Positions 1 through 5,709 of a stretch of DNA of 5,709 nt are shown one piece after another (position 1 is the first letter of the stretch; every line of letters starts with the position of its first letter). Location of the stretch: positions 1 to 5,709 of the forward strand of contig JAFQPT010000049.1 in the NCBI GenBank assembly GCA_017411665.1, read 5' to 3'. The notes below the pieces were generated by a model. It was not told the DNA's origin and made no database searches. It was given only the letters and a program-made list of their open reading frames with translations. The position numbers were made by a program, and so were the translations under genes. Source of the DNA: Oscillospiraceae bacterium. GTDB lineage: Bacteria > Bacillota_A > Clostridia > Oscillospirales > Oscillospiraceae.

Positions 1-21
1 CTCATCAAAGATTTTAATTTT

Positions 22-72
22 AAAAACAAAAAGCCTTCCATTCTCTTGCACTCCTGCAAAGAGACGGAAAGC
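22..72 (-). terminator. Intrinsic terminator of the T-box leader
   Basis: On the minus strand, GCTTTCC (66-72) pairs with GGAAGGC (33-39), and the stem continues inward through CTCTTTGCA and TGCAAGAG around a GGAG loop. The U tract TTTTTGTTTTT follows (22-32). The 5' arm CTTTCCGTCTCTTT can instead pair with the AGAG and CGCGAAAAG segments flanking the T-box bulge. Terminator and antiterminator are therefore mutually exclusive, as expected for a transcription-attenuation T-box. Confidence 0.9.
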
Positions 73-304
73 ATAACTTTTCGCGGTACCACTCTTTTTC
101 GCCCAACAGGGCGCACTTAACGGATCATTACATCCTGTCGTATAACAGTCGACTGCCGTCATCACTTACTATCATTCAGCAATGCCGCTCCGGGACCAGA
201 CCAACAGACCTTCTTCTCCGAGTCTTCCACCAACCGCTCGTCTCTCTGTGCAAGTACAGTCTGAAAGCATATTCCCTTCACTGCGTTTTTGTTATTAAAT
301 TAAT
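22..304 (-). ncRNA. T-box leader RNA (tRNA-sensing riboswitch), probably leucine-responsive
   Basis: Read on the minus strand, this carries the T-box hallmarks in order: the AGAGAG bulge of stem I (242-247), the GGTTGGTG distal loop (228-235) closed by a CGAG/CTCG stem, a stem II region with an AGTAAGTGATGA element (about 158-170), and the T-box core TGGTACCGCG (82-91). A promoter precedes it and a terminator ends it. T-boxes bind a tRNA through a specifier codon and let transcription continue when that tRNA is uncharged. The bulge is TGGT, whose last base should pair with a tRNA discriminator A. This disfavours Gly (U73) and Ser (G73). The best specifier is CTG (Leu): it is followed by a purine and then TCCC, which can pair with GGGA near the 5' end (271-274). 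Stem I folds imperfectly by hand, so the amino acid is inference. The controlled gene, perhaps an aminoacyl-tRNA synthetase or amino acid gene, starts left of position 1. Confidence 0.93.
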
Positions 305-310
305 AAACAT

Positions 311-339
311 ATATTAGCAAGTTCCTTTCCCGTTGTCAA
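311..339 (-). promoter_or_regulatory. Sigma-A-type promoter of the T-box transcript
   Basis: On the minus strand there is a perfect -35 TTGACA (334-339), a 17-base spacer and a -10 TAATAT (311-316) preceded by a TGC extension (317-319). Transcription should begin near position 304, shortly before the T-box stem I. The match is close to consensus, so a strong promoter throttled by attenuation is expected. Confidence 0.88.
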
Positions 340-380
340 ATATATTTTCCTCACAGACAAATATGCAACCTGCACGAAAA

Positions 381-409
381 TCGACAGATTTTTCCCATTA
401 TTGTAAAAT
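381..409 (+). promoter_or_regulatory. Candidate upstream promoter of the cell-wall operon
   Basis: TCGACA (381-386) and TAAAAT (404-409) are separated by 17 bases; each box matches the sigma-A consensus at five of six positions. It lies in tandem with the better candidate just downstream, and which one is used cannot be decided from sequence alone. Confidence 0.45.
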
Positions 410-429
410 GATTGATTCAATGATATAAT
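401..429 (+). promoter_or_regulatory. Main candidate promoter of the cell-wall operon
   Basis: A perfect -10 TATAAT (424-429) with a TGA extension (421-423) lies 17 bases after a weak -35 TTGTAA (401-406, four of six). The expected start is near 436, giving a leader of about 40 bases before the ATG at 477. An overlapping second TATAAT (430-435) has no suitably placed -35 box. This promoter diverges from the T-box promoter at 311-339. Confidence 0.7.
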
Positions 430-476
430 TATAATGTTTCGCTTATGAAAAAGAATATGATCGAAAGGAGCACTGT

Positions 477-2174
477 ATGACAGGAAATGTCTTTATCTTC
501 ATTATACGATACATATTGCCGTTTCTTGCATGTTGGGTCGTAATTCGTTGTTTACGATCCATGCTCAGCGAAAAGTATGAGCCCGAAATCTGGGGGTATT
601 TTCTGTATCCGGACGGAAGCTCTGCCCCGCTTAACCACTGGGAATGTCTGATTGGTAAAGCCCGCTCGTCTGATATTTTCGTCAATGACCGCAATGTTTC
701 CCGCATCCACGCAGTTATGATTCGCAATGATAAGGGAATCTGGAAGGTTTATGATATTGCATCCAAAAAAGGTGTATTTGTCAATCGGGAACGCGTGACC
801 GTTAAAGGACTGGAAGTCCGTCACGGTGACAAAGTACAAATCGGTGACACGAAACTGGCCTTTATTGAAGCCAATGAGAGCGATTTGAAGTATGTAGATG
901 AACGTCGCACCTCTGCAGGCGCATATATCAGTCCTCTGGGCACATTACTTCTGCTCAGTCTGTTTCAGGCATTTATGATGCTGGAATACAGCTTTTCCGC
1001 AAAAGATGAGTTTGTAATCATCACTGTCCTCTCTTTTTTTGCGGTGATGATTTTGCAATGGATCTGTTATCTTCTCATGCGCACATTGGGAAGATCGGGT
1101 TTTGAAGTGGAAACTCTTGCATTCTTCCTCAGCACACTGGGAATTTCCATCGTTGCAACCTCTGTCCCCGCCGACCTTGATAAAACAGTCATTCTGATGA
1201 TTGCCGGTGTCATTCTCTACTACATTTTAGGTTGGTGGCTTCGCGATTTACGCAGAGTCAAAGCGTTCCGATGGGCTGCAACCATTGCTGCAGTTGGACT
1301 GCTCGCCATCAATCTTGCATTCAGCCAAAGTATTTACGGTGCCAAAAACTGGATTGAAATCGGCGGCATTACCGTACAGCCTTCGGAAATGGTAAAGGTT
1401 CTTTATATTTATGCAGGCGCAGCCTCTTTGGAGCGATTATTTGCCCGCAGAAACCTAATTCTGTTTATCGGTTTCTCCGCAGTATGTGTCATGGCGCTTG
1501 CACTTATGGGCGACTACGGCACCGCAATGATTTTCTTCGGAACATTTCTTGTCATTGCATTTATGCGTTCCGGTTCTCTTGCTACCGTATTCCTCGCGGT
1601 AGGCGGTGCCGGCATGGCCGGCTTCCTGGTATTTACCATGAAGCCGTATATCGCACAGCGTTTTGCCACCTGGGGCAATGTCTGGTCCGATCCGTTCGGC
1701 GCCGGCTATCAGCAGACACGCACTTTGGCTGCTGCCGCATCCGGTGGGTTATTCGGACACGGAGCAGGTAAAGGCTGGCTGCAAAGCATCGTCTTCTCCA
1801 ACACGGACATGGTCTTCGGCATTGTATGTGAAGAACTGGGACTCATAGTCGGTGTGCTTGCAGTATTATCTATTATCAGTCTCGCATTTTTCGCTGTTCG
1901 CTCTGCTGCGCATGGCAGATCTACCTATTATGTAATTGCAGCTTGTGCAACCGCAAGCCTAATGATTATTCAGATGAGTCTGAATGTGTTCGGCTCTCTG
2001 GACATTCTTCCCTTTACAGGGGTCACATTCCCCTTTGTATCAAAGGGCGGAACAAGTTTACTGTCCTGTTGGATGATGCTGGCATTCATCAAAGCATCTG
2101 ATACCCGTAAGGATGCAAGCTTCGTGGTAAAGCGCGCAAAAGCAAAAAAACAACGGAAATCCTCGGAGGCATAA
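477..2174 (+). CDS. FHA domain-SEDS fusion: FtsW/RodA/SpoVE-family peptidoglycan glycosyltransferase
   Basis: This 565-residue membrane protein should polymerise lipid II into glycan strands outside the membrane. Residues 1-25 form a membrane segment. Residues about 55-130 form an FHA domain (IGKARSSDI at 59-67, SRIH at 75-78, SKKGVFVN at 96-103). Residues about 149-540 form a polytopic SEDS domain of roughly ten membrane segments. SEDS hallmarks are GAKNWI (288-293), QPSEMVK (301-307), DPFGAGYQQ (405-413) and NTD (442-444). D444 aligns with the essential aspartate of E. coli FtsW (D297, from memory); the usual preceding HT is NT here. The C-terminus is short and basic. The start is set by AAAGGAG at 464-470, six bases before the ATG. 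The normal SEDS length is about 370-420 residues, and the FHA extension accounts for the excess. The downstream PBP is its likely partner. FtsW and RodA roles cannot be separated by motif, so no symbol is given. Confidence 0.93.
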   Translation: MTGNVFIFIIRYILPFLACWVVIRCLRSMLSEKYEPEIWGYFLYPDGSSAPLNHWECLIGKARSSDIFVNDRNVSRIHAVMIRNDKGIWKVYDIASKKGVFVNRERVTVKGLEVRHGDKVQIGDTKLAFIEANESDLKYVDERRTSAGAYISPLGTLLLLSLFQAFMMLEYSFSAKDEFVIITVLSFFAVMILQWICYLLMRTLGRSGFEVETLAFFLSTLGISIVATSVPADLDKTVILMIAGVILYYILGWWLRDLRRVKAFRWAATIAAVGLLAINLAFSQSIYGAKNWIEIGGITVQPSEMVKVLYIYAGAASLERLFARRNLILFIGFSAVCVMALALMGDYGTAMIFFGTFLVIAFMRSGSLATVFLAVGGAGMAGFLVFTMKPYIAQRFATWGNVWSDPFGAGYQQTRTLAAAASGGLFGHGAGKGWLQSIVFSNTDMVFGIVCEELGLIVGVLAVLSIISLAFFAVRSAAHGRSTYYVIAACATASLMIIQMSLNVFGSLDILPFTGVTFPFVSKGGTSLLSCWMMLAFIKASDTRKDASFVVKRAKAKKQRKSSEA

Positions 2175-2176
2175 GA

Positions 2177-3472
2177 ATGAAAAAAGTTCAAAATCGCGCA
2201 GCCTCCGTTATGCTGATTGCATTCCTCTGTATTGCAGGATTATTGCTATATGCATATCGATATGTCAATGACGGCGGAGACTGGGTCGCATTTTCAACCA
2301 GTGTAGGTCTCTACGCAGACAGTACAGGCGGTGGCAAAATTTACGACAGAAACGGTGTTCTCTTGGCTGATGCCCAAGGGCGTACATTCAGTGACGACTA
2401 CACAACAAGAGTCGCAAACTACCACTTGATTGGGGACTACGAAGGTCGTACCGGTTCCGGTGTTCTTTCCTGGCTCGGAGATGATTTGCTGGGATATGAC
2501 TCCATCAACGGCAGCTACCAGCTGTCCTCCCCTACTTTACAGCTAACTGTTGACAGCCGCTTAAATAATGTCGCATATGCCGCACTTGCAGGACGTGCAG
2601 GTTCAGTTCAGGTCGTGAACTACAAAACAGGTGAAATGCTGTGTCTGGTATCCACTCCGGGTATCGACCCCTACAAGGTAGAAAACGTTGTGGAAGGCAC
2701 GTACATCAACCGTGCACTTAACGCTTCCTTCACTCCCGGTTCCGTATATAAAATTGTTACAATGATTGCTGCTCTCAGTGAGGTCAAGCACATTTATGAC
2801 CGCACCTTCACCTGCAACGGTTCTGTACTGATTCAGGGTATTCCCGTAAACTGCACGGGCATACACGGAAACCAGAACATTAAAGAAGCCTTTGCAAATT
2901 CCTGCAACTGTGCATTCGCGGAAATTGCCCAGCTGATCGGTTCTAAAGACATGACCGAGTATTCCAAAAAACTGGGTATGACGGAGTCTCACAGGCTCAG
3001 CAGCATTCCCACCTTGAAGGGAAATTACGAAAGTTTTCCGGACGGAAGCATCGAATTATCCTGGTCTGCCATCGGGCAGGCTACCAACCTCACTTGTCCC
3101 TACAGTATGCTTCGTCTTGTCTCTGCTATTGCAAATGAGGGAACCGTTGTGGAACCCACACTGATTGGCTACGAGAAAAATCCGAAAACCGAACGCATGA
3201 TTAAAACAGAGATTGCCCAGACCATGCGGGATTACATGATGAATAATGTTGTCCGAAACTATGGTACGGGAAATTTCCCCGGTCTGCAGATTGGTGCAAA
3301 AACCGGTACTGCAGAGGTCGGTGACGGAACTGACCATGCGTGGTTTGTAGGCTTCCTGGATGATGAGAATCATCCGTATGCATTTGTCGTACAGGTAGAG
3401 CGCGGTGGCGGCGGTCTTTCCGTGGCCGGTTCCATTGCAAACAAAGTACTGCAGGCTGCAGTTTCATATTAA
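2177..3472 (+). CDS. Short class B penicillin-binding protein (peptidoglycan DD-transpeptidase)
   Basis: This 431-residue enzyme cross-links stem peptides of peptidoglycan. One N-terminal membrane anchor (about 10-29) leads to an extracytoplasmic part. KIYDRNGVLLAD (54-65) is the usual class B N-terminal motif. The transpeptidase domain (about 140-430) has all three active-site motifs: SVYK (nucleophile S189, K192), SCN (242-244) and KTGTAE (375-380). It is shorter than typical FtsI or PBP2 proteins (about 550-700 residues) because the N-terminal pedestal is reduced and no PASTA repeats follow, resembling the actinobacterial PbpA type. Four cysteines (213, 226, 243, 245) lie near the active site, as in many clostridial PBPs. 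The ATG lies two bases after the upstream stop, and its ribosome site CGGAGG (2164-2169) is inside the upstream gene, so translation is probably coupled. It is the expected partner of the FHA-SEDS protein. Confidence 0.94.
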   Translation: MKKVQNRAASVMLIAFLCIAGLLLYAYRYVNDGGDWVAFSTSVGLYADSTGGGKIYDRNGVLLADAQGRTFSDDYTTRVANYHLIGDYEGRTGSGVLSWLGDDLLGYDSINGSYQLSSPTLQLTVDSRLNNVAYAALAGRAGSVQVVNYKTGEMLCLVSTPGIDPYKVENVVEGTYINRALNASFTPGSVYKIVTMIAALSEVKHIYDRTFTCNGSVLIQGIPVNCTGIHGNQNIKEAFANSCNCAFAEIAQLIGSKDMTEYSKKLGMTESHRLSSIPTLKGNYESFPDGSIELSWSAIGQATNLTCPYSMLRLVSAIANEGTVVEPTLIGYEKNPKTERMIKTEIAQTMRDYMMNNVVRNYGTGNFPGLQIGAKTGTAEVGDGTDHAWFVGFLDDENHPYAFVVQVERGGGGLSVAGSIANKVLQAAVSY

Positions 3473-3490
3473 TAATATTGGAGAATACAA

Positions 3491-5383
3491 ATGATTGATA
3501 TTTCTGTACAAGGACTGGTAAAGTCCTTTGAGCAGGACAAAAACATATTGGACGGCTTGACCTTTGAAGTCAACAACGGAGAACGCATCGGTATTCTCGG
3601 CCGTAACGGCTGCGGAAAAACCACCTTATTCCGCATTCTCACAGGAGAACTGCATGCTGATGATGGCTCTGTCAGCATCTATAAAGGCAAACGCTTGGGG
3701 CTGATTTCTCAGATTCCCGTTTATCCTCCCGATTGGACCACTGAGGATGTGCTTCGTGATGCTCATAAACGTTTGTACAAAATGCAGGAGCGTATGAATG
3801 AGCTTGCCGAGCAAATGGCATATGATGACTCTCCACAGGTTTTGTCCGAATATGACAGACTTGCAGCGGATTTTGAACGACTGGGCGGTTATGACATGGA
3901 CCGAGAAATCAACCGTGTTGCAAACGGTCTGGAAATCCCCATGTCAATGCGAATGCAGCTGTTTGACAGTCTCTCGGGCGGTGAAAAGACACGAGTCAAT
4001 CTGGCGCGTCTGATTCTGGAAGACACCGATATCCTGCTGCTTGACGAACCTACCAACCATCTTGACCTCAATGCAACAGAATGGCTGGAGGATTATCTTC
4101 TCAAATTTCACGGCACTGTTCTGGCAATCAGCCATGACCGCTACTTCCTCGACCGCGTCACCCAGCGTTCTATCGAAATTCTGGACGGAAAAGCCGAGTT
4201 CTACAACGGCAATTACAGCTTCTATGTTGTGGAAAGACAGCGGAGATTTGATGAACAGCTGAAAAAATACGAAAAAGATCAGGCAAAAATCGAACAGCTG
4301 ACCCGCGCAGCTGCACAAATGCATTTATGGGCATTCATGGGTAATGATAAGCTGCATAAGCGTGCATTCTCCATGGAAAAGCGTATTGCCAAGCTGGAAC
4401 AGACGGAACGCCCCACCACAGCCAAGAAAATGAACGCAAAGTTCAAGGAAATGGAATTTTCCGCCGATGAAGTCATGGTCATTGATAATGTTTCCAAGGG
4501 CTTCGGAGACCGCACACTGTTCCGTGATTTGAATCTGGAAATTCGTGCAGGTGAACGAATCGCATTGATTGGTGACAATGGAACAGGCAAATCCACCTTT
4601 ATAAAGCTGCTGATGGGTGAAGAGTCTCCCGACACAGGCTTTATCAAAAAAGGCCCTGCAGTCCGCAGCGCATACCTTCCTCAGATTGTCACTTTCCCTG
4701 TCATGGACCGCACTGCATATGATACCATGCTGTATGAAACAAAGTGCTCTCCTCAGAACGCTCGTGACAGACTGGCAGCATTTGGTTTCCCGGGTGAAGA
4801 TGCTTTCAAGACCGTAGGCACGCTTTCCGGCGGTGAACGAAGCCGTCTGAAGCTGTGTATGCTCATGGGAGAACAAATCAACCTGCTGATTCTCGACGAG
4901 CCTACAAACCATCTGGACATTGCAAGCCGTGAATGGATCGAAGACGCACTGTGTGACTACAGTGAAGCACTTCTGTTTGTTTCTCATGACCGTTACTTTA
5001 TTGAAAAGTTCGCAACCCGTATCTGGGAGCTTTCTGACGGAAAAATCACAGATTATAAAGGCAGCTTCAAAGAATTCCGTGAATTCAAAGCACGACAGGC
5101 ACAATTCGCACAAATTGCAAAAAATGCCCAGAAAGCAGCTGAACCCGCTAAACCCGCAAAAAAAGAAAAGTCCAAGCGGCCTCCCAATATCGATCGTCAA
5201 ATCGCAAAAATCGAGAAAGAAATCGAAAAGCTGGAAAACGCGCTTGCAGAACTGGATGAACTTGCCTCTGAAAATGCCACCGATTACCAGAAACTCATGG
5301 AAATCGAGGAGAAAAAGACAACAGTCAACGAGCAACTGGAAACTCTGTATGAACAGTGGGAAGAACTCAGTTCCATGCTATAA
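3491..5383 (+). CDS. ABC-F family ATPase, YdiF/Uup-like ribosome-associated factor
   Basis: This 630-residue soluble protein has two ABC ATPase domains and no membrane segments, the ABC-F plan. ABC-F factors bind the ribosomal E site and help stalled or slow translation. Domain 1 has Walker A GRNGCGKTT (37-45), signature LSGGEKTR (161-168), Walker B ILLLDEPTNHLD (181-192) and SHDR (214-217). An arm insertion lies at about 80-150. A linker at about 240-325 contains WAFMGNDKLHKRAFSMEKR (280-298). Domain 2 has GDNGTGKST (361-369), LSGGERSR (445-452), LLILDEPTNHLD (465-476) and SHDR (498-501). A Lys/Pro/Ala-rich stretch (about 545-565) leads to a charged coiled coil (about 567-628), as in Uup and YdiF. 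The unextended linker and C-terminal coil favour a housekeeping factor over an antibiotic-resistance ABC-F. GGAGA (3480-3484) precedes the ATG. The gene lies 18 bases after the PBP gene with no terminator between, so it is probably co-transcribed. Confidence 0.95.
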   Translation: MIDISVQGLVKSFEQDKNILDGLTFEVNNGERIGILGRNGCGKTTLFRILTGELHADDGSVSIYKGKRLGLISQIPVYPPDWTTEDVLRDAHKRLYKMQERMNELAEQMAYDDSPQVLSEYDRLAADFERLGGYDMDREINRVANGLEIPMSMRMQLFDSLSGGEKTRVNLARLILEDTDILLLDEPTNHLDLNATEWLEDYLLKFHGTVLAISHDRYFLDRVTQRSIEILDGKAEFYNGNYSFYVVERQRRFDEQLKKYEKDQAKIEQLTRAAAQMHLWAFMGNDKLHKRAFSMEKRIAKLEQTERPTTAKKMNAKFKEMEFSADEVMVIDNVSKGFGDRTLFRDLNLEIRAGERIALIGDNGTGKSTFIKLLMGEESPDTGFIKKGPAVRSAYLPQIVTFPVMDRTAYDTMLYETKCSPQNARDRLAAFGFPGEDAFKTVGTLSGGERSRLKLCMLMGEQINLLILDEPTNHLDIASREWIEDALCDYSEALLFVSHDRYFIEKFATRIWELSDGKITDYKGSFKEFREFKARQAQFAQIAKNAQKAAEPAKPAKKEKSKRPPNIDRQIAKIEKEIEKLENALAELDELASENATDYQKLMEIEEKKTTVNEQLETLYEQWEELSSML

Positions 5384-5419
5384 AAAATAACCTCTGAAAA
5401 ACTTCAGAGGTTATTTTTT
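5382..5419. terminator. Bidirectional intrinsic terminator between convergent genes
   Basis: A perfect 17-bp inverted repeat: AAAAAATAACCTCTGAA (5382-5398) pairs with its complement at 5403-5419 around the loop AAAC. The T run 5414-5419 serves the plus-strand operon, and the A run 5382-5387 gives a U tract for the minus-strand gene. The repeat overlaps the last two bases of the ABC-F stop codon and ends just before the stop of the convergent gene at 5422. Confidence 0.93.
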
Positions 5420-5421
5420 AT

Positions 5422-5709
5422 TTAAATCAACTGCTGCTCATTGATAATCAATTTAAACTGCAGGCCAAGCTTGTCCGCAGCTTTTCTGCACATTACCATG
5501 CGCTTTAGGAAAATTTCAAAGTAATCCATGACAGTCCCGAATCTTGTATCAACAGAAAGCTTCAGCTTAATCAGCGTTTTATGCTCGTTGATTTTAAGCT
5601 CCGCTTTTTTGACTGAGTAGTTTACACGGTCATGAATGTCAAAAGTCGTAATATCCTGATTGCGCACACGACTACGTCGTACATCCGATTTGTCCGCCAG
5701 AATCAAAGC
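5422..5709 (-). CDS. HD-domain phosphohydrolase-like protein, C-terminal part (runs off the right edge)
   Basis: The last 95 codons of a minus-strand gene are present; the reading frame stays open to the window edge, so the N-terminus is missing. The visible part begins ALILADKSDVRRSRVRN, then has a FDIHDRVNY segment and a VMDYFEIFLKRM segment, and ends IINEQQLI. From memory this matches the C-terminal half of a clostridial family of about 210-220 residues annotated as HD-domain or metal-dependent phosphohydrolase. The aspartate in LADKSD would be the final metal ligand of the HD site; the H and HD ligands would lie outside the window. The substrate is unknown. A TTG at 5704-5706 could be mistaken for a start but is better read as Leu inside the conserved LILADKSD motif, and no ribosome site is visible. 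It converges on the ABC-F gene and shares its terminator. Confidence 0.8.
   Translation of the reverse strand, partial: ALILADKSDVRRSRVRNQDITTFDIHDRVNYSVKKAELKINEHKTLIKLKLSVDTRFGTVMDYFEIFLKRMVMCRKAADKLGLQFKLIINEQQLI

Noticed and set aside
195..215. Glycine (GGT) or serine (TCT) as the T-box specifier
   Set aside because: The TGGT bulge predicts a tRNA discriminator A, whereas tRNA-Gly normally has U and tRNA-Ser has G at that position.
443..839. Two minus-strand open frames over the start of the FHA-SEDS gene
   Set aside because: Both overlap the conserved FHA coding region, have no domain resemblance and lack supporting signals.
2603..2992. Minus-strand open frame inside the PBP gene
   Set aside because: It covers the PBP active-site coding region in antisense, with no recognisable protein family.
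4325..5335. Long open frame of 336 codons on the minus strand opposite the ABC-F gene
   Set aside because: It is antisense to a clearly conserved gene, its product is Cys/Phe-rich without a recognisable domain, and it has no ribosome site. It is a shadow of the codon pattern of the ABC-F gene.
3491..5383. Antibiotic-resistance ABC-F (Msr/Vga/OptrA type)
   Set aside because: The interdomain linker shows the ordinary WAF...NDKLHKRA...SMEKR pattern without an obvious extension, and the C-terminal coiled coil is of the Uup/YdiF kind. No resistance leader peptide or attenuator is visible upstream.
5422..5706. Complete small gene starting at the TTG at 5704-5706
   Set aside because: The frame stays open to the window edge, the TTG encodes a Leu within the conserved LILADKSD motif, and no ribosome site lies upstream in the visible bases.

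Overview
The window looks like chromosomal DNA of an anaerobic Clostridia-type Firmicute, possibly of the Oscillospiraceae/Ruminococcaceae sort. The reasons are strong AGGAG-type ribosome binding sites, a T-box leader RNA, sigma-A-like promoters with TGn extensions, moderate base composition (judged by eye), and protein families typical of that class. No mobile element, CRISPR array, tRNA or rRNA gene was seen.

Layout. Positions 22-304 (minus strand) hold a complete T-box leader RNA with its own promoter (311-339) and intrinsic terminator (22-72). It controls a gene that lies beyond the left edge. Positions 305-476 are a divergent intergenic region with the T-box promoter on one strand and two candidate promoters on the other. 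A three-gene plus-strand operon follows: an FHA-SEDS fusion (477-2174), a short class B penicillin-binding protein (2177-3472) and an ABC-F ATPase (3491-5383). The gaps are only 2 and 18 bases, with no terminator between genes. A 17-bp hairpin terminator with A and T tracts (5382-5419) closes the operon and probably also serves the convergent minus-strand gene. That gene (5422 to the right edge) is the C-terminal part of an HD-domain phosphohydrolase-like protein.

How the genes fit together. SEDS proteins polymerise lipid II into glycan strands and class B PBPs cross-link them, so the first two genes are very likely a cognate peptidoglycan synthase pair. The fused cytoplasmic FHA domain suggests control by a phosphoprotein. 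It resembles a covalent version of the actinobacterial arrangement in which separate FHA, SEDS and PBP genes lie beside Ser/Thr kinase genes, but no kinase is visible here. Two positions that normally contact phosphothreonine are changed to lysine in this FHA domain, so its ligand may differ. The ABC-F protein is a ribosome-associated translation factor of the housekeeping YdiF/Uup type; any link to wall synthesis is only by co-transcription.
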